The notes under the pieces are model-generated. The model did no database searches. It was not told where the DNA came from and saw nothing but the letters and a program-made list of their open reading frames with translations. From Dasypus novemcinctus (Eukaryota; Chordata; Mammalia; Cingulata; Dasypodidae): a stretch of DNA of 64,000 nucleotides. This document shows positions 21,575 through 33,242 of this stretch, piece after piece; position 1 is the first letter of the stretch, and the number at the start of each line of letters is the position of its first letter. The translations under genes were made by a program, and so were the position numbers. The stretch covers positions 31,247,843 through 31,311,842 of the forward strand of contig NC_080702.1 of assembly GCF_030445035.2 (NCBI RefSeq). The letters are read 5' to 3'.

Positions 21575-24500
21575 ATGGATGAAATAAGTAATTCCTTTAG
21601 AGTCATAACATTGAATGTTAATGATTTGAACTCCCCAATCAAAATACCCATATTGATATGATTGATTAAAAAATATGAGTCATCTATATTTTATCTTCAA
21701 GAGGCTCACCTCAGAAATAGGGACACAAACAGGTTAAAAGAGAAGGGCTGGAAAATGATATTCCATATAAATAGTAACCAAAGGAGAGCTGGAGTAGTGA
21801 TATTTATGGCAGAAAAAAATAGATTTTAAATGCAAAACTGCTATTAGGGATTAAAGAGGTCATTATGTATTAATAAAAGGGGCACTTCACAAAGAAGAAA
21901 TAGCCATACTAAACATTTATACACCTAACCTAAAAGCCCCAAGACACATGAGGCACATGCTGGTAAAGCTGAAGGGAGAAATAGATGTCTCTACAATAAT
22001 ATTTGGATAATTTAATACGTAACTTTCAGTATTGAATAGAACATCTGGACAGGGAATAAATAAAGAAACAGAGAACTCAAATAATATGATGAATGAAGTA
22101 GACCTCACATACGTCTACAGAGCACTGCACATCAAAACAGCAGGATATACATTCCTTTCAAGCATTCGTGGATCCTTCTCCAAATATACCATATGTTGCA
22201 TCACATGACAAGTCTCAAATTTTAAAGTGATTGAAATTATGCCAAACACTGTCTCTTATCATAACAGAATGAAACTGGAAATCAAATAATGGACAGAAAA
22301 AAAGGAAAATATCTAAATATATGTAAGTTAAACAACACACTCTTCAACAATCAGGGGGCGAAAGAATAAAATGGAAGATAATTCAGTAAATGGGTTGAGA
22401 TAAAAGAAAGTGAGAACACAACCTATCAAAATTTATGGGACACTGCAAAGGCAGTGTTAAAGGGAAATTTATAGCCTTCAAAGGCTTACATTAACAGTGT
22501 TTCAAAATGTATTCACAAAATGCAATGAATGTGCCAAAATGGTGAAAGATGTTGATGTGGGAAGAGTGGGGAGGAGTGGGGTGTGTGGTATGTGGGAATC
22601 TCATAATTTTGGTGATCTATGTACCTTAAAAAACACAATTTCATAATAAAAAAATAAAAACAATAAAAAAGAAGGAAGAGCCAAAATTGATGATCTAACT
22701 ACACATCTGGAAGGACTAGAAAAATAACAGCAAACTAACCCACACCAAGCTGAAGTAAATAAGTAGAAAATAACAGGACAGAAATAAATGAAATCAAAAG
22801 CAATTAAACATTAACATAACAAAACCAAAAGTTGGTTCTTTGAGAAATTCAACAAAGTTAAGAAATCCTTTCCAGATTGACAAAGAAGAGAAGAGAGAAG
22901 ACACAAATGTAAAATGAGAAATGAGAGGGGGAACATTAACACTGACCCCCAGAAAAAAGAGAAATCTTAAGAGGATACTATGAACAACTGTATGCCAAAA
23001 ATAAAAAAACAACAACTGGAAAATGTAGATGAGATTTGTGAGTTCCTGGAAACACATGATCCACCTACACTGAGTATAGAAGAAATACAAGACCTCAACA
23101 AACCAATCACAAGTGAAGACATGGAAGCACTCATCACAAACGTCCCAAGATGAAAAGCCTAGAAAGAGATGGCTTCACAGATGAAGTCTACCAATCCTTC
23201 AAAGATGAACTAATACTGACCTTCTCAAGTTCTTCCCAGAAATTGCACAGGAAAGAATACTACCAAACTCATTCTATGAAGCCAGCATTACCCTAATACC
23301 TAAACAGGATAAAGATACTATGAAAAAAGAAAATTACAGATGAATATCTCTAATAATTATAGATGGATATATCCTCAACAAAATCCTTCCAAACAGAATC
23401 CAAAAGCACGTTAAAAGAATTATACACCATGATCAAGTTGGCTTTATCCCAGGTAAGCAAGTGTGGTTCAACACAAGAAAATCAATTATTTCAGTAAACC
23501 ACATTGACAAATTGAAGAAGAAAAATCACATGATCCTCTCAGTTAATGGAGAAAAGGCATTTGACAAATTACTGTACCTTTCTTGATAAAAGCAATCTAA
23601 AAGATAGGAATAGGACACTTTCTTAATATGTTGATGCACATATATGAAAATACTACAGCTAACTTTGTATTTAATGGTGAAAGATTGATAGCTTTTCCAT
23701 TGAGAACAGGAACAAGATAAGGATGCTGACTGATACCATTATTATTCAATATTGTGCTAAAATTTCTAGCTAGATCAATTAGGATAGTCAAAGAAATAAA
23801 GGGCACCCAAATAGGAGAAGAAGTAAAACTTTCACTATTCTCTGAAAACATGATACTTTATCTAGGAAATCCTGTAAAAACCACATCAAAGCTACTAGAA
23901 TTAATAGACAAGTTCAGGAAAGTGGTCAGATACAAGGTTAATATGCAAAAATCAACAGCATTTCTATACACTACTGATATGCAATCTGAGGAAGAGATCA
24001 GAAATAATTCTATTTATTATAGTGATCAATCAAATTTTTAAGAATAAAGTTAACCAAGGACATAAAAATCTTGTATTCAGAAAACTACAAATCACTGCTA
24101 AAAGAAACTGAAGACAACTTAAATGGAAGGACATTCTGTGTTCATGATTGGAAGAATAAATATTAAAATATCAATTTTACCCAAACTGATTTACGAATTC
24201 AATGTAATCCCAATAAAAACCACAACCTTTTTTGTGGAAACCACAAAGGTAGTGTTCAATATTTGCAAAGGATATGTGACCCCTAATAGCCAAAGTGTCT
24301 TTAAAAAGAACAAAGTTGGAGGACTCTCACTTCATGATTTTAAAACATATTATTTAGCTACAATGGTAAAAACAACATGAAACTGCCATAAGAACAGGCA
24401 GACAAAAGGAACTGAGTCAAGACTCAAAAATTGAACCTCATTTCTACAGTCAGTCCAACAATTTTGACAAGGCTGTTAAGCTCACTCACCTGGGTCAGAA

Positions 24501-25480
24501 CATGCTATTCCGTAAATGTTTCAGGGAGAACTGGATATACTTACCCAAAAGAAAGAAAGGAAACCCTGATTTCACAACTTACACAAAAACTAACTCAAAA
24601 TAGATCAATGATTTAAATATCAAAACAGCAACCATAAAATTCCTAGAAGAAAATTTTGGAAAACATCTTCAAGATTTTGTGGTAGGTGGTAGTTTCTTAA
24701 ATCTTATACCCAAAGCATGAGCACCAAAAAAAAAAAAAGTTGCATCCTCAAACTTCAGCACTTTTCAACCTCAAAAGACTTTGTCAAAATGTTGAAAAAG
24801 CAAGCAACACAGTGGGAGAAAATATTTGGAAATCGCATATCTGATAAGGGCTTAATACCCATTCTTTATAAGGGGATCATACAACTCAACAATAAAAAGA
24901 GAAAATATCTGATCAAAAATTGAGCAAAAAATTTGAAAAAAAATTTCCGAAGGAGAAATACAAATGCCAAAGAAAGCCATGAAAAAATGTTCAGTATTGC
25001 TAGAGGTTAGGGAAATGCAAATCAGAAGCACAATGAGATATCATTTAACAGCTGTTAGACTGCCTGCTATTAAAGTTGGAAAACTGTAAATGTTGGAGAG
25101 GATGTGGAGAGATATGAATACTTATTCAATGTTGATGGGAATGTAGAATCATACAGCCACTGTAGAGGACTGTTTGGCAGTTCCCTCAAAAGTTGAATAT
25201 ATATAGACTTGCCATAGTACCTGGCAATGCCATTCCTAGGTATATAAATAAAAGAATGGAAAGCAGTGAAATGAACAGATATCTGCACATCAATGTTCCT
25301 AGTTGTGTTATTCACAAAAACCAAAAAATGGAAACAACCCTGTTGTCCAACAACTGAAGAATGGATAAACACATTGTGGATTATACAAATGATAGAATAT
25401 TGTGTAGCACTAAGAATAAATGAAGTTGTGAAACATGGAAATATGGATGAACCTGGAGGACATTATGTTGAGTGAAGCAA
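21575..25480 (+). pseudogene. ORF2p: L1 ORF2 remnant
   Basis: The start reads MDEISNSFRVITLNVNDLNS, retaining the endonuclease N-terminus; FYLQEAHL replaces QETHL. Reverse transcriptase remnants follow: HDQVGFIPG near 23435, a VNGEKAFDK-like segment near 23550, and [12 protein letters not shown] at about 23838-23875 where FADDM is expected. The C-terminal region has EKIFGNRISDKGLIPILYK near 24820-24880 and WINTLWIIQMIEYC near 25360. Many stops, frameshifts and one nested insertion make it nonfunctional. Confidence 0.85.
22493..22665 (+). mobile_element. Family A 3'-end fragment nested in L1 ORF2
   Basis: It splits the ORF2 text between GGCTTACATTAA and AAAAGAAGGAAGAGCC. It shows the older-subfamily end: CAAAATGTATTCACAAAATG, then GATGTTGATGTGGGAAGAGT, a GGGG-rich tract and an A-rich tail. 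Confidence 0.8.
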
Positions 25481-25989
25481 GCCTAACACCAAAGGGCAAA
25501 TGCTTTATGATTGCCCTATTATGAATTAAATTTACCATGTGAAGTATAAATATACTATGAGAAATGAATATGAGTAGAATTGCATATATAAGACCATTTT
25601 TCTTTGACGCTGTACAAATGTAAGTATACAGTACAAATTATTAATATCATACAAAATAGCCCAAAACATTATAATAAGTGGAGACCAGAAACTATATATT
25701 GTATAATTTCATTTATATAAAATGTAATTATAATTCAATTCATAAAGATGCATGTACAGTAGTGGTTATGGAAATCTGAGTTAGGAATGATAAGTGATGT
25801 GGAGTGTTCCTTTCTTGTTTAATGAAATTGTTCTAAAATTTTTGAGATGATGAATATACAACACTGAGATAATACTAAAAACCATTGATTATACACTTTG
25901 GATAGAATAACTAGAAACATCAACTCTATGCTGTGGAGGAAATATAGAGAGATTGAGAGGTGTGGAATTCTCTTGTTTCCTCGTTTTTT

Positions 25990-26321
25990 ATTAGAATTAT
26001 TTAAATAATGAAAATGCTCTAATAATGATAAAAGTAGTAAATGCACAAATATGGGATTATTGCAAATACAGTTGATTGTAGAAATTGAATGAATTGTAAG
26101 TTTGTCAATATGTATCTACAAAATCGATTTTGACACTTTTTCAAAAAGTGGTTGCTTTGTCCTGGCAGCAACTGCAGTACACCTTTATCCTTCTGGTATC
26201 TCTGACAATTTTATAAATACCAAATTACATATATTAACTATTTTCCTTCTGAAAATTCAGGCAACTGTTTCTGACTTTAATACTGCTTCTAGAGAATACT
26301 ATAAGAGAGACTATTTGATTC
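25990..26321. other. Short unassigned interval
   Basis: AT-rich sequence between the L1 3' end and the target-site duplication of the next family A element. Nothing recognised. Confidence 0.35.
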
Positions 26322-27984
26322 AAAATAAAACATGGGGCTTCAAATTTCAGGGAGTTCTGGATCACAGAGTGGTTCAACAAAGGCAATGCAGAAATACTGG
26401 TATGGGTTACCATTGACAGGGGATATATGGCTGACAGGGAGCTGTACAGAACGTATGTTCAGGGTGCATGGCAATGTTTGGATATACTCATAGTGGCAAC
26501 AATTAAAAACCACAGCAGGGGGGGTACTGGGTTCCTGAACAGTGGTGCTCTGTCGTGGTCCTTAGGGGAGCAGCGACAGACTCCCAGGTGCAGCAGCGGG
26601 AACTGGGAGGGAGTGAGGGTTCAACAGTGAGCCCCTGACACTAATGACTATGCTTGTGAGCTGATAAGCCTAAAATAAGAACAAGGCCTAGAGCAGCATT
26701 GTGCCTGGGAATTTCCTCCTGTCAGCCTTCATGTTACACAAATGTGGCCAGTCTCGAAGCCAAACTCAGCATGTAAATGCAATGCCTTCCCCCCAGCGTG
26801 GGACATGACACCCGGGGATGAGCCTCCCTGGCACCGAGGGACCACTATCAACTACCAACTGATGATGCAACTGGAAAATGACCTCATACGGAAGGTTCAA
26901 CGTGGTCAGCGGAATATCCCTGTCTACATAAAATAACATGACTTTAAAATGCTGTTTGACCTAATGTAAGGGGGAAATGGAAAGGAGAAATGAGTTTATA
27001 TGTCTACGAGTCTCTAAAAAAGAGTCTGGAGGCTGTCAGAAGGATTGCCCTTATGCACAACTGAGCAGAGTCTGAGAGACAGATAAAGCAGATACAACCC
27101 CCAGATATCGGTTCCTTCGAGGGCTAAAGAGACCCATGGGAGTTATGGTCATGGCCAATGGGGTTAACTACCAGGTCAGATGGCCCCTCTTTGGAACTGG
27201 TGTTTATGTGTGATGAATCTGGACTCAGATGGGATCTCTCTTCATAAGACTTTCATGCTAATGTGCTCGAGGTGCAGTTAGTGTCGGGGTTTAAGATATA
27301 TTTAGGGGATTTGAATCTCTGGACTGACAATGTGATAGCCAGGTCCTGAGCCTCAACAGACTCCAGCACCTACAATCTGACTTATTGGGCTCACCACACT
27401 CAGCTAAGATGGAGTTGAAGAAGGACAACCACCACACCATGCAGCCTAGAGTGATTACAACTGAAAGTGGGAGGATTGCATCCAGCATCCATGTGGAATC
27501 TGAGCCTCCTCTTGACATAGAGGTGCAATGGACACAACCAATCCAATGTCCACATAGAAAAGGTGGCATTGGATTGAGAAAAGTGGACATGATGGCTGAT
27601 GGGTATGGGGAAAGGCAGGAAGAGATGAAAGGTGGAGGCGTCTTTGGGACATGGAGCTGCCCTGGATGGTGCTTCAGGGCAATCACTGGACATTGTAAAT
27701 CCTCACAGGGCCCACTGGATGGAATGGGGGAGAGTATGGGCCATGATGTGGACCATTGACCATCAGGTGCAGAGGTGCCCAAAGATGTACTTGCCAAATG
27801 CAATGGATGTGTCATGATGATGGGAAGGAGTGTTGCTGGGGGGGGGGGGGGAGTGCTGGGGGGGGGGGAGTGGTGGGGGGGTGGTAGGGTTCAATGGGAC
27901 CTCATATATATATTTTTTTAATGTAATATTATTACAAAGTCAATAAAAAAGTAAAAAAAAGTAAAAAAGTAAAATAAAATATGG
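26322..27984 (+). mobile_element. Family A poly(A) retroelement, full length with target-site duplication
   Basis: The best-defined copy. The flanking repeat AAAATAAAACATGG (26322-26335) recurs as AAAATAAAATATGG (27971-27984), 13 of 14 bases. The body starts with GGGCTTCAAATTTCAGG and runs about 1.6 kb. It carries several tracts of seven or more Gs at 27838-27890, then GGGACCTCATATATATATTT and an A-rich tail. It lacks the 74-bp segment of older copies. L1 machinery typically makes 7-20 bp duplications and poly(A) tails, so mobilisation by L1 is inferred. Confidence 0.9.
27838..27890 (+). repeat. Poly(G) tracts, potential G-quadruplex
   Basis: Three or four long G-runs separated by short spacers lie just before the 3' end of the family A copy. 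Similar G-runs occur at the same place in the other young copies (16749-16780, 40284-40322, 41766-41794, and as C-runs at 44079-44107). Confidence 0.85.
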
Positions 27985-28094
27985 AAGAAAGAGGTGGATT
28001 TGGTAAATAAAATTTAAAGAAGTAGAATGCTGAAAATTTGGCAAGTAACATATTTTTTTCTATACACTTATGAGAGTATCTAAATTTTGATCTC

Positions 28095-29082
28095 TCAGTT
28101 TTCAATTCTGTTAATCAGGGGCATTTTTCTAAATTTGAGACAAATGATTCTTTTATAGGAAGAGTGTTTGTCAGCTTTTTTAAAGGCAAGCTTTATGTCC
28201 TTGTTTCTAAGACTATAGATAAAGGGGTTCATCATGGGAGTGACCACCGTGTACATCACTGAGGCTATTCCATTTACCCTTGGGTTTTGAGTAGCAGCAG
28301 AACTAAGATACACTCCAAGACATGTACCATAAAACAAGGACGTTACTGAGAGGTGAGACCCACAAGTAGAAAAAGCTTTATGCTTTCCCCCAGGTGTTTG
28401 AAATTCTCAAAATGGAGGATACAATCTTAGAGTAAGAGAAAAGGATTCCAGTGAGTGGAATAACTCCCAGAAGTCCAAATGCAATATACAGCACTAATTC
28501 ACTGAGGAAGGTGTCAGAACAAGCAAGTTGGATAACCTGATTAATTTCACAGAAAAAATGGGGGATTTCCAACACTGTACAAAAAGATAACCTCAAAACC
28601 ATTAAGCCATGTAAAAGAGACACTAAAACACTCAATAACCAGCATGCCAGCAGCAGGAGTGCACAGAGTGGGTTCATGATGACTGTGTATTGCAGAGGGT
28701 GACAGATGGCCACAAAGCGGTCATAGGCCATCACAGTCAAGAGGAAGCTATCTAATTGTCCAAAAAGCATGAAAAAATACATCTGGATGATGCAGGTTTC
28801 ATAGGTTATAATTTTACTTTCTGTCTGGAAGTTCAGTAGCATCTTTGGGACAGTGGTGGAGGTGAAACAGATATCTGTGAAAGACAAGTTAGAGAGGAAG
28901 AAATACGTGGGTGTGTGGAAGTGGGAGTCTGAGATGATGGCCAGGATGATGAGCAGGTTACCAATGAAAGTGACCATGTACATAATCAAGAACAGTCCAA
29001 AGAGAAATGGCTGCACTTCAGAATCTTCTGAGAGACCCAGGAGGATAAATTCTGAAACGTATGTTTGGTTTTCTCGTTCCAT
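28095..29082 (-). pseudogene. Olfactory receptor, OR7-like, one-base insertion in the TM6 region
   Basis: A single-exon odorant receptor on the minus strand. ATG at 29082 gives [20 protein letters not shown], with N-glycosylation site NQT. A longer in-frame Met further upstream (29136) is less OR-like. Landmarks are GNLLIILAI in TM1, [12 protein letters not shown] in TM2 (Met of PMYFF is Thr, codon 28908-28906), intact [26 protein letters not shown] in TM5, and after the break [25 protein letters not shown] in TM7. An extra base at about 28381-28392 shifts the frame just before [11 protein letters not shown] and gives a stop at 28378. The rest is open to TGA at 28095, predicting about 329 aa if read through. 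Loss of TM6-TM7 would abolish function. Confidence 0.87.
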
Positions 29083-29089
29083 GTAGCTG

Positions 29090-29685
29090 ATGATATTACT
29101 GGAAAAGAGAACAGAGAAATACAGATTTAGCCACAAGCAGGAAGCAGCAAATTCTCATAAGTTATAAAGTTTGCAAACTCATTAAGTTAATGATTTTTTA
29201 TTACATAGATAGATAGATAGATTGATAGATAAAAAGAGAGAAAGAAAGAAAGAACCCTTTACGTGAATATACCAGGGAAAACAAATACTCCTTCATCTCA
29301 TTCATGCTATTTCTAACTTGCTATCCTTGTCCATAATTGTGAACATTTTCTCACAGTAATACTTTACATTAAAATTTCTTTTAGAATTGATTATAATCAG
29401 TAAACATTTTGACTGCTCATTTTGTACCTTGTGAAGAAAACCTTGGGGTAATGGATATTAGTGATGTTTGCACAATATTCCGAATATAATTGATATTGCA
29501 AAATTTAATACTTGAAAATGAATAAAAAGGAAAATATTAAGTTTTATATAAGTTAGTTCAATAAAAAGATGAAAGTAATTAATTAAATGATTAGAGGTAA
29601 TCTGGTTTAAGTAAAATAGACACTGTATTATAAAGATGTGGTTTCTTTCCAAACTGATCTTTTTTAAAAAAGAATCCTAGATCAC
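29090..29685. other. Sequence 5' of the second OR, with microsatellite
   Basis: Contains an imperfect (TAGA)n/(GAAA)n simple repeat at 29203-29254. Otherwise AT-rich with no recognisable gene. It is the upstream side of the antisense OR, but no promoter element can be assigned. Confidence 0.45.
29203..29254. repeat. (TAGA)n/(GAAA)n microsatellite
   Basis: ATAGATAGATAGATAG, then GATAGATAAAAAGAG, then AAAGAAAGAAAGAA. Confidence 0.9.
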
Positions 29686-29689
29686 ACGT

Positions 29690-29895
29690 ATTGTTACATT
29701 AAAAAATATGAGGTTCCCATATACCCCAATCCCCACACCTTCCACTCCTCCCACATCAACGACTTCTTTCATTAGTGTGGTGCATTCATTGCATTTGATG
29801 AATACATTTTGGAGCACTGCTACACAGCATGCATTACAGATTGTTTTGCAGTTTACAGTCTCTCCCAATGCATTCAGTCCAACCTGATCTTATGT
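29690..29895 (-). mobile_element. Family A 3'-end fragment
   Basis: Antisense copy with TTACATTAAAAAATATGAGG at the left, ATTCATTGCATTTGATGAAT and ACATTTTGGAGCACTGCT. It is 5'-truncated. Confidence 0.8.
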
Positions 29896-29929
29896 TCAAC
29901 TCATTCCAGGTCTAAATGCTAGCAAATAA

Positions 29930-31247
29930 TTTTTAGGATATTGAAAAATTAATTGTAAAATTCACATGGAAGTATAAAAAACATAGAAAACTAATATAAT
30001 ACTAAAGAAGATAATGAAAGTTTTAGGAAATATTTTACTTGATACTTCCTAGCTAACCTAAACAATACTGAAGAAAAAGAATGTTGTTCTTCACACTAAC
30101 TGCTATCAAGATATACAATAATAAAGTGATTAAACACTATTGCCTTGTTGAAATAAACATATAAACTAATGTTAGAGAGCCGCGAAATAGATACACACAA
30201 ATGCCGTCTGGTTATCTGTGACAATGAGAAAAGTCAATTCGAAGGAGAAAGCATAGGCTTTTTAGCAAATTTTGATGGAACAATGGCATGCAAATGTGCA
30301 GACTTAAAGGAAATTAGACACAGATTGTATATATTACATAAATTAACTCAATGTGAATGACACAATTATATGTAAAATGTGAAGTATGAAATTTCTAGAA
30401 GGAAACATAAATGAAAATGAAGTGTCATTGGTTTGTCGATGAGTGTTCAGTTATAGCAGCCAAAAGACTATGCATGGTAAAAGAAACTGTGTAAGTTATA
30501 CATTTTTAAAATGCAAAACATCTCTTCTGTGAAAGTCATTGGTAAGGGAATGAAAAGAGAATCAATAGACTTGGCAAAAATATTTGCAAAACACATACAA
30601 ATTATTTGTATTAAAAATAGACAGAACACTTAACACACAACAATAAGAATGCAGACAGCCTTTTAAAAATGGGCAAAATATCTAAGCAGAATCTTAACCA
30701 AGAACATGCATAATTGTCAAATAAACATATGCCAAAAGATGCTCAAAACTATTTGTCATTAATGAAATGTAAAATTAAAACTGCAATGATATATTATCAC
30801 ATGCTTATTAAAATAAATAAACACCTAAACACGGACAATAGTAATAGCTTATGATGATATCAAGCAATATAAGTGTCATTCGTTGCTAGTGAAAATACAA
30901 AATAAACCAAATGTTAAAGACAGAAGACAGTTGAGCAATTTCTTTTAAAACTAAACCCAATTTTACCATATAACCCAGCAATCATCCTCATAGTTATAGA
31001 TGGAGCTTATTTGAAAACACAATTCCCCACACAAAAAAACACATATGAATTTTTATAGGAATTTTATTTATACTCTCCAAAACCTGAAAGCAATGAAGTT
31101 TTACTTCAGTAAGTGAGTAGAGAAACACACTGTGCTGTATCTCTTAAAGAGGAATATTAGTCAATGATAAAAATGAAACAGTCCATCCAGTTACAAAAGA
31201 AAGGCTGAATCTCAAATGATTCATGTTAAAGAAACTACCTAAAAATG

Positions 31248-31322
<75 letters not shown>

Positions 31323-31560
31323 CCAATTACATGACCTGGATAAGGCAGAAGAACCGAAAATAGAATGGTTGTGAGGGATTTAAGGAGAGAGGAGGAAGGT
31401 TGAAAAGGTGAAGTATACAAGAGCTGTTAGATGTGTGAAACTATTCTGTACAATATTTTAATTGTCAAACAATGATATTGTGCACTTGTAAAAACAAATT
31501 GAACATGACAATACAAGGAGTAAATGTTAATGTATGAAAAATATATATTCAATAGTTCAA
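29930..31560 (+). mobile_element. L1: Old L1 ORF2 3' part and 3' UTR
   Basis: ORF2-like sequence (AAATTCACATGGAAGTATAA at 29958, and later the GCAAAATATCTAAGCAGAAT and TTACCATATAACCCAGCAAT blocks) runs into an old-style L1 3' UTR after 31320 (GATATTGTGCACTTGTAAAA). A TA microsatellite interrupts it at 31255-31319. Highly decayed. Confidence 0.7.
31255..31319. repeat. (TA)n microsatellite
   Basis: About 30 uninterrupted TA dinucleotides, within an old L1 3' region. Confidence 0.97.
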
Positions 31561-31564
31561 GAGA

Positions 31565-32832
31565 ATTCTATGATCAAATGCAAAATGTTCAAAAACAACC
31601 TAACTGTATTACAGTCTATGACATACAATCTTGGAAGTTTATGCAGGAAAAAGCTGCTGAAATAGTAATAATGGATATGAATGGAGTCTGTAAAATGAAG
31701 TGAATGGATACTGTGTGTTAGTACTATACTCTAGTTATAGAGTTATATCCCCCCATGATTTGGGTTAACAACTCTTCTAATTCTATATATGTTCACTGAT
31801 ATCAAGCAGTGAAGTAAATGTCTAACAGATGGAAGGAATATGTTTCTCACTGTGGAATGGGAGATTACAGGTAAACAAAGGGAGGAAGCTGGACTGTATT
31901 ATGTGGTCATGGTTTACAGTTAGACAATTAGTATGAACTCGTGAATGTGAATAGAGATAGAGAGGCTTGCACATTGAAATATTTAGATATATGTATATAC
32001 ACATTTTAGTGCACACACATATATTTCCTTACAGTCTCGACGGGTATGATCAGTAGCATGGTGCATATAAATCACAAACATTGGACATTAACACAATTCT
32101 CTAAGAAGAGCTCTCTGGCTGTAATAACTGATTGCAGTATTGTGAATAGAATTGTACAAGAAGGGCCTGGACAACTTCCAATACCAGAAATTAAACAAGA
32201 GCTAAAATAAAACGCCCAATTGTGGGTATAATATCAAATGTACTGATGGCATGAAGGAAAGAGCCTCTATGGCCAACATTGGAAGAAACAGATTAAGAAA
32301 AATGTTATATTGTATTACAGCTCAAAGTATAAAATAAATGTCATGAGTAAATACTGAGAGAAACAAATAGTTGATTAAATAACTAAGAGGCAACTACCCA
32401 TGCAGAAGAATTTCAATAAGTTATGTAGACATTGCATGCTCAAGGATGTGGAGCATAAATGCACTCCTGAATGTGGGCTTCACATAGTGAATTGTTTTCA
32501 CAGGTGATATAGGGAAAGGCAGAGAACTGAGGAAATTTTTGTAGGAAAATCTCAAAACACTGTTGATCAAAGTTATCATCGAAGGTGATAAATCATATTG
32601 GTAAGATGCAACCTGGATATGATGTGATGAAAATGGCACTTTATCTCCGGAGTTTTCCTTGTAAAAATAATTATAATCTCAGCTTGAGAAGAACATCATA
32701 CAAATTCCAAATGAGGGATACATTTAAAAAGACCTTTCCCAGACTTCTCAAAACTATCCAGTCATGAAAACTGAGAAGTTGTCCCCATCACAAAGGAAGT
32801 AAGAATTTATGACAAGTAAATGTAATTTTTGT
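31565..32832. other. Unassigned AT-rich sequence
   Basis: No coding region or clear repeat is recognised between the L1 remnant and the ERV LTR. It may hold further decayed L1 3' UTR. Confidence 0.35.
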
Positions 32833-33099
32833 TGTGGGAAACTGGCTTATCTGTTCCCTATTTGTTGCACTTGTCCCCAGTTATTGTAAACATTGCCATG
32901 CTGATGAGGAACACCTGCTTTGGAGTTCCTAATAAAGATGATGTGGAAACTAGGGTCAAGGCTCTCAGTTCCAGAAGCTGTGAGCCCCCTGGTTCCATCC
33001 TTGGTTCCTCTCTCGTGTTTCTCTTTGTCCTTTATTTCTGTAAGTTCTGCACCACCTTTCCTTCAAACAAACCTATTGCTGAGCTGGTCCTCAGCAACA
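32833..33099 (+). repeat. 5' LTR of class II ERV
   Basis: It begins TGTGGGAAACTGGC and ends TCCTCAGCAACA. A polyadenylation signal AATAAA lies at about 32931. At 267 bp it is short for the class, so part of U3 may be deleted. The upstream duplication cannot be matched because the 3' end of the provirus is missing. Confidence 0.72.
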
Positions 33100-33116
33100 G
33101 GCACCCAATGTGGGGC
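33099..33116 (+). promoter_or_regulatory. Retroviral primer-binding site, tRNA-Lys type
   Basis: GGCACCCAATGTGGGGC right after the LTR matches the tRNA-Lys class II site except for two changes, both explained by CpG decay (GCG to GCA, ACG to ATG). Confidence 0.75.
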
Positions 33117-33242
33117 CCGAATGGAAAAAGGCTCATTTGGGTGAAACTAAAATTTGGTGTAATAGCATAAAGCCCAGAGGGGCACAGAAAGCATTCCAAG
33201 TCCTCAATAAGTAATGACACTCTGGTGTGGTTTTGCAGGGTT

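Larger units (their letters stand above)
19389..25985 (+). mobile_element. L1: Old L1, near full length, with two nested insertions
   Basis: The order is 5' UTR-like sequence from about 19389, ORF1 from 19963 (MGKNEKFAIRVNLQ) to about 21450, ORF2 from about 21575, the reverse transcriptase region at about 23300-24100, the C-terminal region to about 25480, and an AT-rich 3' UTR to about 25985. ORF1 is split by a ~530-bp insert (20735-21265) and ORF2 by a family A fragment (22493-22665). The catalytic FADD is replaced by FSEN near 23838. Many stops are present, so it is inactive. Confidence 0.88.

Noticed and set aside
31255-31319. Possible origin or structured element at a long TA tract
   Set aside because: Plain dinucleotide microsatellite; no other supporting signal.
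32829-33170. 113-codon plus-strand ORF
   Set aside because: It runs through the LTR and across the primer-binding site, so it is not a protein gene.
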